From contig CAWELN010000008.1 of assembly GCA_963809795.1 (NCBI GenBank), positions 124,001-188,000 on the forward strand: DNA of 64,000 nt. Direction: 5' to 3'. The position numbers and the translations under genes were made by a program. This document shows positions 43,511-52,119 of the stretch, one piece after another. The DNA is from DASUAS01 sp963809795. Lineage in GTDB: Bacteria; Actinomycetota; Acidimicrobiia; IMCC26256; DASPTH01. The stretch's first letter is position 1. Each line of letters starts with the position of its first letter. A model generated the notes under the pieces. It searched no databases. It was not told the origin of the DNA and saw nothing but the letters and a program-made list of their open reading frames with translations.

Positions 43511-45106
43511 TCAGCTCGCCGTCGCCAGCTCCGGGTCCGGCTCCGCCGGCTCCAGCCGCTCGACCGGCTCGTGCGCCGCCGGGGCCTGTGCCTCGGCCGC
43601 GCGAGCCGGCAGGAACCGCCAGGCGAGGAGCGCGCCCACGAGCGCCACCGCCGCGGTGACGAGCGACGCCCGCGACATCGCGTAGACGAACGACTGGCGC
43701 GCCGCGTCGGCGAGCGGGGCGCCGACGCGACCGAGCTGGGCGCTCACGTGCAATGCGGCGCCGACCGACTGGTCGGCCGCGGCGCGTACCTGGCCGGGCA
43801 CGGTCGCGGGGAGCTTGGCGTTGAGGTCGGTCGAGTAGAGCGACGAGAGCATGCTGCCGACGATGGCGACGCCCAGGGCGCCGCCGACCTCGCGGCTGGT
43901 GTCGTTGACGGCCGAGCCCACGCCCGCCTGGTGCAGGGGGAGCGAGCCCATGATCGACTCCGTCGCGGGTGCGACCGACAACCCCATGCCCGTGCCCATC
44001 AGGATCATCGCCAGCATCACGCGCGGGTAGCCCGACGACACCGTCGAGGTGGAGGCGACCACGAGCCCGGCGGCGAACAGCACCATCCCCGTCACGACGA
44101 CGCGCTTGGTCCCGAACCACTGGACCGTCTTCGACGACAGGGGGGCCATCACCATGAGCGCGAAGGCGAACGGCAACGTGCGGACGCCGGCGTCGAACGC
44201 CGAGTAGCCGAGCACGAACTGCAGGTACTGGGTGGCGAGGAAGATGAACCCGAACAGGGCGAAGAACACCAGCGTCACCGTGACGCTGGCGGCGCTGAAG
44301 CGCGCGTTGGCGAAGAGGCGGACGTCGAGCATCGGCTCGTCGATGTGGCGCTCCCACAGCACGAAGGCGGTGAGCGCGACGACCGCCACCACGAAGCCGG
44401 TGATGATCAGCGGGTCGGTCCAGCCATTGCTGGGCGCCTCGATGATGGCAGCAACCAGCGCGCCGAGGCCGACGATCGACAAGCCGGCGCCCACCAGGTC
44501 GAGCCGGGGCCGCTCCGGGTTGCGCGAGGTCGGCACGAGGAACCGGCCCGCGATCACCGCGGCGATGACGATCGGCACGTTCACGATGAACACCGAGCCC
44601 CACCAGAAGTGGTCGAGCAGGAACCCGCCGGTGACCGGACCGAGCGCGACCGCGATGCCGGCGACGCCCGACCACAGGCCGATGGCCAGCGCACGCTCGC
44701 GCGCGTCGGTGAACACGTTGGTCAGGATCGAGAGGGTGGCGGGCATGATCAGCGCGGCGCCGATGCCCATGACCGCGCGAGCGGCGATGAGCGGCGTCAC
44801 GCCCCCCGCGAACGCAGCTGCGGCCGAACCGCCACCGAAGATGATCAGGCCGAGCGTGAGCGCGCCCTTGCGCCCGAACCGGTCGCCGAGGCTGCCGGCG
44901 GTGAGGAGGAGCCCGGCGAACACGAGCGTGTACGCGTCGACCACCCACTGGAGGTCGCTGATGCTCGTGCCGAGATCGCGCACGAGGGTGGGCAGCGCCA
45001 CGTTGACGATCGTGTTGTCGATCACGATCACGAGGAGGCTCACGCACAGCACCGCCAGGGTGAGCCAGCGGCGGCGGTGGATCCGGGGGTCGGGAGCGTC
45101 GGTCAT
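43511..45106 (-). CDS. MFS exporter, DHA2 family, TetR-linked
   Basis: A 531-residue 14-helix exporter: VIVIDNTIVNVALPTLVRDLG, WVVDAYTLVFAGLLLTAGSLGDRFGRKGAL (motif A), and MGIGAALIMPATLSILTNVF. The C-terminus is cytoplasmic and acidic. It is divergent from a TetR gene with a perfect 17-bp palindrome between them. Probable drug/metabolite efflux controlled by that TetR. On the minus strand GGTGAGG lies about 8 nt before the ATG. Confidence 0.9.
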   Translation of the reverse strand: MTDAPDPRIHRRRWLTLAVLCVSLLVIVIDNTIVNVALPTLVRDLGTSISDLQWVVDAYTLVFAGLLLTAGSLGDRFGRKGALTLGLIIFGGGSAAAAFAGGVTPLIAARAVMGIGAALIMPATLSILTNVFTDARERALAIGLWSGVAGIAVALGPVTGGFLLDHFWWGSVFIVNVPIVIAAVIAGRFLVPTSRNPERPRLDLVGAGLSIVGLGALVAAIIEAPSNGWTDPLIITGFVVAVVALTAFVLWERHIDEPMLDVRLFANARFSAASVTVTLVFFALFGFIFLATQYLQFVLGYSAFDAGVRTLPFAFALMVMAPLSSKTVQWFGTKRVVVTGMVLFAAGLVVASTSTVSSGYPRVMLAMILMGTGMGLSVAPATESIMGSLPLHQAGVGSAVNDTSREVGGALGVAIVGSMLSSLYSTDLNAKLPATVPGQVRAAADQSVGAALHVSAQLGRVGAPLADAARQSFVYAMSRASLVTAAVALVGALLAWRFLPARAAEAQAPAAHEPVERLEPAEPDPELATAS

Positions 45107-45132
45107 GGGGAAGACCTCACCAGTCGACGGGG

Positions 45133-45177
45133 TTATAACGTCGTCATATCCGTGTTACCGCTATAACGACGTTATAG
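45133..45177. promoter_or_regulatory. TetR operators between exporter and tetR
   Basis: CTATAACG-A-CGTTATAG (45161-45177) is a perfect 17-bp palindrome. A second copy, TTATAACG-T-CGTCATAT (45133-45149), has two mismatches. The two centres are 28 bp apart. They cover the AT-rich part of an otherwise GC-rich region, including TATAAC boxes on both strands, so binding would shut both promoters. Confidence 0.7.
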
Positions 45178-45222
45178 CGGCTGTCAACCCGGCAGCCGCC
45201 GGATGGGCGAGACTGGACCGCG

Positions 45223-45804
45223 ATGGCACGCACCCGGGACGACCAGGGTCGACGCATCCTCGAGGCGGCGAGCGGGCTGCTGTCGGAGGAGGGTGCGAGC
45301 GCGCTCAGCGTCCGGCGCATCGCCACCGCCGCCGGGTGCTCGACGATGGGCCTGTACAGCCGCTTCGGCGGCAAGGACGGCGTGGTCGACGAGCTCTACG
45401 CCGAGGGATTCGAGCGCCTGATCACGGCGATGAAGGCCAACCCGGTGACCGACGACACCCTCGCCGATCTCCGCCGGTGCGCCACCTGCTACCGCGAGAC
45501 CGCGCTCGCCAACGCCACCCACTACATGGTGATGTTCGGCGGCGCGGTCCCGGGCTTCGTGCCGTCCGACGCCAGCCACGCGATCGCGCACGACGCCTTC
45601 GGCGGGCTGGTCGCCAAGGTGGCTCGCTGCACCGACGCCGGCGTCCTCGTCGGCTCACCCGACGAGATCGCCGAGGTGCTCTGGGGCTCGATCCACGGGT
45701 TGGTCATGCTGGAGCTGGTGGGTATCAACCCGCGGCTGAGCGATCCGGGCGAGCGCTTCGCGCGTGCGCTCGACGCCCTCTTCGACGGGTTCTCACATGG
45801 CTGA
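45223..45804 (+). CDS. TetR-family transcriptional regulator
   Basis: A 193-residue repressor with N-terminal DNA-binding domain (RRILEAASGLLSEEGASALSVRRIATAAGCSTMGLYSRFGGKDGVVDEL) and C-terminal TetR_C-like ligand domain. It is divergent from the exporter at 43511-45106, which it very likely represses via the palindromes between them. Its stop overlaps the next gene's start by 8 nt, so expression of the following unknown gene is coupled. Confidence 0.9.
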   Translation: MARTRDDQGRRILEAASGLLSEEGASALSVRRIATAAGCSTMGLYSRFGGKDGVVDELYAEGFERLITAMKANPVTDDTLADLRRCATCYRETALANATHYMVMFGGAVPGFVPSDASHAIAHDAFGGLVAKVARCTDAGVLVGSPDEIAEVLWGSIHGLVMLELVGINPRLSDPGERFARALDALFDGFSHG

Positions 45805-46438
45805 CCAACTGAACCAGCGGGTGCGGACGTTGGTCGACGCCGCGCTCGACCGGGTCTTCGCCGAGCCATTCGACGTCCGCAGCGCCGCCGAGCTCGAGGA
45901 TCTGATGGCGGCGGGCCCGATCGGCACCGGACCCGGCCCGGCGGCGACGAGCCTCGGGGCCTTTGTCGCCGCGGCGACGCCGTTGGCCCGGCGCGCGCTC
46001 GCGGTGGCCTCGAAGTCGTCGAAGGTCGCGACCAAGGCACCCCTGCCGTCGTCGAAGGCGATCAAGATCGGCCTCGCGTCCCTCCCGATCGCGTTGCGCC
46101 TGTCCACCACGACCCGGCACGGCATCCGCGAGATCCAGCTGCTCGCGTCCTACGTGATCGCGCGTCTGCGGGCTGCCGGCGTCGAGCCCGACCGGGGCCT
46201 GGTGCGCTCGCTGACCCTCTCCCTCTACGTGGAGCCCGCCCGGCGGCCGAACCTCGAGCCGCCCGGGTCGCGCACCGCCGGCGCCGTCGCCCGGCAGTGG
46301 GTGCTCCGGTCCCTCGGGGGCGACGCCGAGTCGGCCGTGCGGTCCCGTGCGCGCCGGGAGGCCGAGGCGCTCGACCGGCTGGACCTCCGTGAGCTGGGCC
46401 GGGCCTGGGCGGTGCGGCACGGGGCGATTGACGTGTAG
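45797..46438 (+). CDS. unknown protein co-translated with TetR
   Basis: A 213-residue protein from ATG 45797. It is helical and basic; Ala/Lys-rich mid-part (ALAVASKSSKVATKAPLPSSKAIKIGLASLPIALRLSTTTRHG) and Arg-rich C-terminal region. A weakly hydrophobic stretch (IKIGLASLPIALRL) is too short for a confident membrane helix. No family was recognised. Overlap with the TetR stop (8 nt) indicates coupling to the tetR/exporter locus; a role in envelope stress or resistance is speculation. Confidence 0.5.
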   Translation: MADQLNQRVRTLVDAALDRVFAEPFDVRSAAELEDLMAAGPIGTGPGPAATSLGAFVAAATPLARRALAVASKSSKVATKAPLPSSKAIKIGLASLPIALRLSTTTRHGIREIQLLASYVIARLRAAGVEPDRGLVRSLTLSLYVEPARRPNLEPPGSRTAGAVARQWVLRSLGGDAESAVRSRARREAEALDRLDLRELGRAWAVRHGAIDV

Positions 46439-46467
46439 TTGAAAGGCCCGGGCTCAAATGTCGGCCC

Positions 46468-47043
46468 GTGGATGCCGAGACACCTCGCATGTCCTCCCGA
46501 CGCGCCCTCCGCCGCCCCGCGCTCGCGCTCGTCGCCCTCGCCGTCGTCGCCCTCGGGGCCACCGCCTGCCTCCCGCCGTCGACCGCCACCGCGCCCGCGC
46601 CGACCACGACCACGCCCGCGGGCACCGCGAACGCGACGATCGTGCACTGCCCGGTCGTGGGGTTCACCTACTCGACCGGCTTCGGCCCGCTCCCCGGTGG
46701 CGGGTTCCACTACGGCGTCGACATGGGCGCGCCCGAGGGCACGCCGGTGTACGCGGTGCGCAACGGGACGCTCTGGTACTGGAGCACCGGCGACATCGGC
46801 GGGTACTCCGTGTACCTGAAGGCCGACGACGGCAACACCTACTACTACACGCACCTCACGGCCTACGACCCGACCCTCGAGAACACGCAACACGCGGTGA
46901 CGGCCGGCGACGTCATCGAGTCGGTGAACCACACCGGCAACGCGAACGGCTTCAACCACCTGCACTTCGAGGTCCGGTTGGGCGGACCCAACGGCACGAA
47001 GGTCGACCCGCGGCCGACCCTCGACGCCGCGGGGTGCAAGTGA
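46468..47043 (+). CDS. M23-family (LytM-like) peptidase lipoprotein
   Basis: A 191-residue lipoprotein: signal RRPALALVALAVVALGATAC, Thr-rich linker (APAPTTTTPAG), then an M23 fold: GFHYGVDMGAPEGTPVYAVRNG (HxxxD), YYYTHLTAYD and FNHLHFEVRLGG (HxH). The Zn ligands are complete, so it should cleave peptidoglycan peptides outside the membrane. The GTG at 46468 and ATG at 46489 are both possible starts; the latter gives a more compact signal peptide. Convergent with a PRC-barrel gene. Confidence 0.85.
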   Translation: MDAETPRMSSRRALRRPALALVALAVVALGATACLPPSTATAPAPTTTTPAGTANATIVHCPVVGFTYSTGFGPLPGGGFHYGVDMGAPEGTPVYAVRNGTLWYWSTGDIGGYSVYLKADDGNTYYYTHLTAYDPTLENTQHAVTAGDVIESVNHTGNANGFNHLHFEVRLGGPNGTKVDPRPTLDAAGCK

Positions 47044-47053
47044 GCCGAGCCGA

Positions 47054-47443
47054 CTACTGCACCGGTCGCGCCTGGTCGGTGCCCTCCATCGGCGGCGTAC
47101 CACCCCACGGGTCGTAGTACTTCCCGACCTCGTCGTGGTAGGCGGGCTCGTCGGTGCGATGACGGTCGTCGTCGTAGTCGGGGGCGTTCTTGATCTCGTC
47201 CTTGGTCATGTCGACGTAGGCCTTCTTCTCGTCGACGTCGATGGCGCTGACCACCCCGGCCGGGATCATGCGCTTCTTGCCGAAGATCCAGAACCCGGTG
47301 TCCACCACGAGGCAGGTCGCGCCCTGAGCCATGGTCGCTTCGTCGATCTTCCCGATGTGGCCGTCGCTCGCCTCGACGTCGAACCCGGTGAGGTCGGGCA
47401 GCGCGGGGACGACGACTTCGACGCGGAACGCGTAGATACCCAT
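47054..47443 (-). CDS. PRC-barrel domain protein
   Basis: A 129-residue cytoplasmic protein. FDVEASDGHIGKIDEAT and TCLVVDTGFWIFGKKRMIPAGVVSAIDVDEKKAYVDMTKDEIKNAPDY form the PRC-barrel found in ribosome maturation factor RimM and photosynthetic reaction-centre H subunits. The C-terminal part is acidic and Tyr-rich. The start MGIYAFRVEV at 47443 is preferred over an upstream Met. Such small free-standing forms are common in actinobacteria, with unknown partners. Confidence 0.8.
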   Translation of the reverse strand: MGIYAFRVEVVVPALPDLTGFDVEASDGHIGKIDEATMAQGATCLVVDTGFWIFGKKRMIPAGVVSAIDVDEKKAYVDMTKDEIKNAPDYDDDRHRTDEPAYHDEVGKYYDPWGGTPPMEGTDQARPVQ

Positions 47444-47565
47444 TGCGGCTCCCTTCGCGGACTGACCGTCCATCCGGATTACCCGATCCACTCCTCCGGG
47501 AACCGCGGCTCCATGCCCTCGACGCCCCGTCCGTAGCCACGCAGGCGCGGCGTAGCATTGATCGC

Positions 47566-48138
47566 ATGGCTGCTGATCGACCCAACGTCACCGACGACCT
47601 GCCGGACGCGCCGCGCTGGCAGGGCATCAACCACCTGGCCCTCGTCACGCCCGACATGGACGCGACCGTGCGCTTCTACGTGGGCGTGCTCGGCATGCGC
47701 CTCGCGGCGACGACCATGGCCGGTCCCATGCGCCACTACTTCTTCGAGATGGGCCGCGGCAACACCGTGGCCTTCTTCGAGGTGGAGGGGGCCGAGACCT
47801 TCGCCAAGCCGGCCGGGGGTCCCACCGACCGCGCCATCCAGCTCGACCACATCTCCTTCGACGTCCCCGACGAGCACGCGCTCGAGATGCTGCGCAAGCG
47901 CCTCCTCGGGGCCGGGTCGGAGGTGACCACCGTCGTCGACCACGGCTTCATCCGGTCGATCTACTTCACCGACCCCAACGGCATCGCGCTCGAGGCGTCG
48001 TGGTGGGTCGTCGACGGCACCGGTCGGCCGACCGACTACACCGACACCGCGCTCTTCGGCGATCCCGACCCGGTTCCCGCGGTGGCCGAGCTGCGCGCCG
48101 GCGGGCTCGACGACCTGCCCCGCACCCGGCTCACCTGA
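47566..48138 (+). CDS. VOC-superfamily (glyoxalase-like) dioxygenase-type protein
   Basis: A 190-residue protein of the vicinal oxygen chelate family: GINHLALVTPDMDATVRFYVGVLGMRL, MRHYFFEMGRGNTVAFFE, QLDHISFDVPDE, and IRSIYFTDPNGIALEASWWV. His, His and Glu metal ligands are in VOC positions. It may act as a dioxygenase or glyoxalase-like lyase. A TAGCAT box lies 7 nt before the ATG (leaderless). Its stop overlaps the exporter gene convergently by 8 nt. Confidence 0.85.
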   Translation: MAADRPNVTDDLPDAPRWQGINHLALVTPDMDATVRFYVGVLGMRLAATTMAGPMRHYFFEMGRGNTVAFFEVEGAETFAKPAGGPTDRAIQLDHISFDVPDEHALEMLRKRLLGAGSEVTTVVDHGFIRSIYFTDPNGIALEASWWVVDGTGRPTDYTDTALFGDPDPVPAVAELRAGGLDDLPRTRLT

Positions 48139-49420
48139 TCGACGCGGGGATCGACTCACCGTCGATCCCCAGCACGAGCTCGTCGGGCACCACGGTCACC
48201 TCGGCCCGCTCGTCGCGGCGACGGGCCCGCACGAACGCGGTGCCGAAGGCCAGCACGCCGACGATGGTGGCGATGCCGCCGAGGGCGAAGCCCCAGCGGG
48301 GCCCGAACACCTCGCTCACCCACCCGACCAGCGGACCGCCGATGGGGGTGCTGCCGAGCAGGGTGATCGTGTACACCGCCATCACCCGGCCGCGCATGAC
48401 CGGATCGGAGCGGAGCTGGAGGAGCGAGTTGCACGTGGCGAGGAAGGAGATCTGCCCCGCCCCGACGACCAGCAGCAATGCGATGAACAGCCCCAACGAC
48501 GGCGCGAAGGACGCGACGAGCATGGAAACGCCGAACGCCATGCCGGTGGCGAAGAGGAGCGAGCCGCGCGCGTAGGCCTTGTTGGCCACGAACAGCGCGC
48601 CGAACACCGCCCCGGCTCCCATCGCGATCGTCATCCAGCTGTAGACCTCGGCGTTGCCGCCGAACGTGATCTTCGCCAGGAGCGGCAGGACGACCGGGGA
48701 GTTGATCGCGAACGTCCCGACGATGAGCGTGAGCAGGAGCGTCGACCGCAGCTCGGGGGTGTGCCAGACGTAGCGGAGGCCTTCGCGCACCTGGCCCTTC
48801 TCGCGCCCGAGCGGCGCTCCGCGGTAGAGCTCGCCGGTGCGCATCATCAGCAGGGCGGCGACGATGAACACGAACGAGACCGCGTTGAGCGCGAAGCACA
48901 CGCCGGTACCGACGGCGACGATCAGCACGCCGCCGAGGGCGGGACCGAGGATGCGCGCAACCTGGAAGATGGCGCTGCTGAGGCCGACCGCGTTGGGGAG
49001 ATCCTCCGGCGGGACGAGCTCGGGCACGAACGACTGCCGCGTCGGGTTGTCGACCGCGAGCGCCAAGCCGAACACGAACACGATCGCGTAGAGCATCCAG
49101 AGCTGCACGACGTTCGTGAGGTCGACCACCGCGAGCAGCACGGCCACCGCGGCCATGGCCGCCTGCGTGACGAACAGGACGGAGCGCTTGTCGAAGCGGT
49201 CCGCGATCACTCCTCCCCACACGCCGAACAGGAGCGTCGGGATGAACTGGAGCGCAATGGCGAGCCCGATGGCGAAGCCGCTGTTGTGCGAGAGGTGCAG
49301 CACCAGCCAGCCCAGGGCGATGGTCTGCATCCAGGTACCGCACTGGGAGATCAGCTGACCAACGAAGAACAGCCGGAAGTTCCGGATGTGCAGCGACTCG
49401 AACGTGCCCCGCAGGCTCAC
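48131..49420 (-). CDS. MFS exporter, EntS-like, MarR-linked
   Basis: A 429-residue 12-helix transporter: FESLHIRNFRLFFVGQLISQCGTWMQTIALGWLVL, IADRFDKRSVLFVTQAAMAAV (motif A), DNPTRQSFVPELVPPEDLPNAVGL. These are typical of the MFS_3/enterobactin-exporter-like group. The GTG start overlaps the upstream marR stop (GTGA), so it is translated with the regulator. Likely exports a siderophore-like or toxic compound. Confidence 0.85.
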   Translation of the reverse strand: MSLRGTFESLHIRNFRLFFVGQLISQCGTWMQTIALGWLVLHLSHNSGFAIGLAIALQFIPTLLFGVWGGVIADRFDKRSVLFVTQAAMAAVAVLLAVVDLTNVVQLWMLYAIVFVFGLALAVDNPTRQSFVPELVPPEDLPNAVGLSSAIFQVARILGPALGGVLIVAVGTGVCFALNAVSFVFIVAALLMMRTGELYRGAPLGREKGQVREGLRYVWHTPELRSTLLLTLIVGTFAINSPVVLPLLAKITFGGNAEVYSWMTIAMGAGAVFGALFVANKAYARGSLLFATGMAFGVSMLVASFAPSLGLFIALLLVVGAGQISFLATCNSLLQLRSDPVMRGRVMAVYTITLLGSTPIGGPLVGWVSEVFGPRWGFALGGIATIVGVLAFGTAFVRARRRDERAEVTVVPDELVLGIDGESIPASIR

Positions 49421-49884
49421 TGGGCGTCGTCCTGGAGTCGTTCGAGGAGTGGCAGCGCGCGGGCGAGGAGGGCGCGCTCGGTGTCGGTGAGCTCGGCGAT
49501 GCGCCGGGCGAGGTACTCGTCCTTGCGAGTGCGGCTGCGCGCCAGCAGCTCGCGACCGGCGTCGGTGATGAGGGCGCGCGCCACCCGCCGGTCGGCGGGG
49601 TCGACGACGCGGGTCGCGTAGCCCCACTCCTCGAGCCGGCCGACGATGCGGGTCATGCTCGGCGGCTGCACCTGCTCGACCGCGGCGAGCTCGCCGAGGG
49701 TGACCGGGCCCAGCCGCTCGATGGTGGCCAGCGCGCCCTGCGTGGACGCGGTGAGCTCCTCGCCGGTGACCGCGGCCTGCTGGCGGATGCGGCGCGAGAG
49801 CCGGGCGACGGCCAGCCGCAGCTGCGACGCCAGCTCGGCGACCTCGGGGCTCTCCGGGCTCTCGGTGGCGGCGGGGGTGGTCAC
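49417..49884 (-). CDS. MarR-family transcriptional regulator
   Basis: A 155-residue winged-helix regulator: LRLAVARLSRRIRQQAAVTGEELTASTQGALATIERLGPVTLGELAAVEQVQPPSMTRIVGRLEEWGYATRVVDPADRRVARALITDAG. It sits directly upstream of the exporter, translated together with it. The GTG start is leaderless, 7 nt after TAACCT. A 20-bp palindrome lies just upstream of that box, so it likely represses its own operon. Confidence 0.9.
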   Translation of the reverse strand: MTTPAATESPESPEVAELASQLRLAVARLSRRIRQQAAVTGEELTASTQGALATIERLGPVTLGELAAVEQVQPPSMTRIVGRLEEWGYATRVVDPADRRVARALITDAGRELLARSRTRKDEYLARRIAELTDTERALLARALPLLERLQDDAQ

Positions 49885-49897
49885 GGCGAAGAGGTTA

Positions 49898-49917
49898 GCA
49901 TCGCTAATTAGCGTTGC
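49898..49917. promoter_or_regulatory. MarR operator candidate
   Basis: GCA-T-CGCTAATTAGCG-T-TGC is a 20-bp palindrome with a perfect 12-bp core and a single T/T mismatch pair. Its AT-rich core stands out in GC-rich DNA. It abuts the TAACCT -10 box of marR. Confidence 0.7.
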
Positions 49918-49930
49918 GAAATACTTCGCC

Positions 49931-51985
49931 TCAGCGCCGGGCCCCCACGGTGACGGTGACGGTCGAGCCCTCGGCGGCGGTCCCGCCCGCCGGGCTCTGG
50001 GCCAGCACGATGCCGTCCTGGCGGCCCGACGAGACCGGCGTGGTCGCCACCTGCACCGCGAAGCCGGCGTCCTCGAGGTCGGACACGGCGTCGTCGCCGC
50101 TCTTGCCGACCGTGGATTCGACGTTCACCTGCTTCGGCCCCGACGAGACGGTGATGGTGATGGTGTCGCCCCGCACCACGGTGGTGCCCGCGCCCGGGCT
50201 CGACTTCAGCACCGTGCCGGCCGGACGGGTCTTGCTGCTGGCGGTCTGCACCGCGACCACCAGCCCGTCGTCCTGCAGGAGGTTGGTTGCGGTGCGCTGG
50301 TCGACGCCCACGACGTCGCGCAGCTCCACGTGCGGGTCGGCGGCAACCACGACCTCGATGGCGGCGCTCTTGTCGGCCTGCAGGTTGGCACCGGGGTTGG
50401 TGCGCATCACCGTGCCGACGTCGACGTCATCCCGGTAATCAGGGGTGACCGTGAGATTGAGGAACCCTCGCTTCGCCAGCGCGACCTTGGCGTCGCCGAG
50501 GCCCATGGTGACGACGTAGGGCACGGTGGCGCGGGTACGGGAGACGGTGAGCCTGACCGTCGAGCCCTGCTCCAGCTTCTTCCCGTTGCCCGGGTCCTGG
50601 TCCAGGATCGTGCCGCCCGGACGCGCGCTGTCGGCAGCCACCGAGTCGACCTCGAAGCCGGCGCTCTTGAGGATGGAAGCGGCGGAGAACACGTCGCGGT
50701 CCACGACGTCGGGCACCTTGGCCATGGGCGCGTGCTCGGTGAGCTTCGCGTAGGCGATGGCGCCGCCGACGACGAGGAGGAGCGGGGCGGCGAGGATGAC
50801 CGCCCAGTGCCGGGCCTTCCAGGTGCGTTCCCGCTTGGCCGGCGGGGCCCCGGGGGGCGCCGGCGGGCCCAGGGCCGACTTCTGCGCCTTGCGCGTGGGC
50901 TTCGGCGGCTTCGGCGGCTTCAGGGGTTTCACCGGCTTGGCGGCCTTCGCCACCTTCGGATAGGTCGTCTTGGCTCGTCGGAACCGGCGGCGTTTGACCG
51001 CGGGGCTCGGCGGACGGGGCGGCGGCGGGGTGAGCGCGGTCGCCACCGCGGTCGCGGCCGGGAGCACGGCCGTCGCCCCGGCGCCCGTGGCGCGCGCGGT
51101 GGCGTTGCTGTCGGCGTCGGCGTCGGCCGCGTCGGCGTCGGCGTCGACCGTGACCGCCACCGCGGTCAGCGGCCCGGCGGCGCGTGGCGGCGGGATGGGC
51201 GCGGGCGCGAGTGGGGCCCGCGCCGCCGCCGGAGGGGCGAGGTCGACCGCGCGCAGCTCGTCGCGCAACTCGGCTGCGAGCTGGTGACGCCCGCTGGGGT
51301 CGGCGGCGCGGGCGCGGGCGATGATCCGCTCCAGGTCGGTGGCCGGCGCCGGCTCGCCGCCCGTCGGCCGTTCACCGGTGAGCAGCTCGTTGAGGACGAT
51401 GCCGAGCGAGTACACGTCGCTGCGGGCGTCGGCCGGCAACCCGGCCACCTGCTCCGGGGACAGGTAGCCGACGGTGCCGAGCACCACGCCCGGCTCGGTG
51501 AGCGCCTCGCCGACGGCCGACTGCGCGATGCCGAAGTCGGTGACCTTCACGCTCCCGCCCGGCGTGAGCAGCACGTTGCTCGGCTTCACGTCGCGGTGGA
51601 CGACACCGTGGTGGTGGGCGTGCGCCAGCGCGTCGGCGATCTGCGCGCCGACCGCGGCCACCTCGGCCGGCGGCAACGGACCGCGCTCCTTGAGCTCGGC
51701 CCGCAGGCTGCGGCCCTCCACGAACTCCATCACGATGAAGGGCTCGGTGCCGCCGCCCCAGTCGTAGACGCCGACCACGTTGGGGTGGTTCAGGCGCGCC
51801 GCGGCACGGGCTTCGCGCTTGAACCGCTCCGCCGAGGCCGCGGTGAGGGTGGTGGTGGGCACCTTGACCGCCACCGGCCGTTCGAGCAGGCGGTCACGGG
51901 CGCGGTACACGTCGCCCATGCCGCCCGAGCCCAGCAGCACCTCGAGTTCGTAACGGTCAGCGAGGAGCTCCGCGACCGACGCCAC
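49931..51985 (-). CDS. Ser/Thr protein kinase with four PASTA domains
   Basis: A 684-residue PknB-type receptor kinase. Kinase domain about residues 10-265: LLGSGGMGDVYRARD, VAVKVP, HRDVKPSNVLL, DFGIA. A long Ala/Pro/Asp/Lys-rich linker (VKPLKPPKPPKPTRKAQKS) precedes a membrane helix (about residues 392-415, WAVILAAPLLLVVGGAIAYA). Four extracytoplasmic PASTA domains follow to the C-terminus and probably sense muropeptides. GTG 51985 lies 6 nt after TAGATT (leaderless). Outside a cell-division cluster, so its targets are unclear. Confidence 0.9.
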   Translation of the reverse strand: MASVAELLADRYELEVLLGSGGMGDVYRARDRLLERPVAVKVPTTTLTAASAERFKREARAAARLNHPNVVGVYDWGGGTEPFIVMEFVEGRSLRAELKERGPLPPAEVAAVGAQIADALAHAHHHGVVHRDVKPSNVLLTPGGSVKVTDFGIAQSAVGEALTEPGVVLGTVGYLSPEQVAGLPADARSDVYSLGIVLNELLTGERPTGGEPAPATDLERIIARARAADPSGRHQLAAELRDELRAVDLAPPAAARAPLAPAPIPPPRAAGPLTAVAVTVDADADAADADADSNATARATGAGATAVLPAATAVATALTPPPPRPPSPAVKRRRFRRAKTTYPKVAKAAKPVKPLKPPKPPKPTRKAQKSALGPPAPPGAPPAKRERTWKARHWAVILAAPLLLVVGGAIAYAKLTEHAPMAKVPDVVDRDVFSAASILKSAGFEVDSVAADSARPGGTILDQDPGNGKKLEQGSTVRLTVSRTRATVPYVVTMGLGDAKVALAKRGFLNLTVTPDYRDDVDVGTVMRTNPGANLQADKSAAIEVVVAADPHVELRDVVGVDQRTATNLLQDDGLVVAVQTASSKTRPAGTVLKSSPGAGTTVVRGDTITITVSSGPKQVNVESTVGKSGDDAVSDLEDAGFAVQVATTPVSSGRQDGIVLAQSPAGGTAAEGSTVTVTVGARR

Positions 51986-52119
51986 CCGCCAAATCTACCC
52001 AGCGACGAGGCCCGTATTCCGTCGGTGCCGCCGCGGGGGTGGCACCCGGCGAGAAAACCTCCTTGAGCGGTCGGGATTCTTGTCGTACCTTCGTCCCGCC
52101 ACGACCCGAGGAGCGCGCC

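Noticed and set aside
51986..52119. SAM or T-box riboswitch upstream of metY.
   Set aside because: Only a simple GGTGCC/GGCACC hairpin is visible; the conserved cores of known SAM, SAH or T-box classes were not found.
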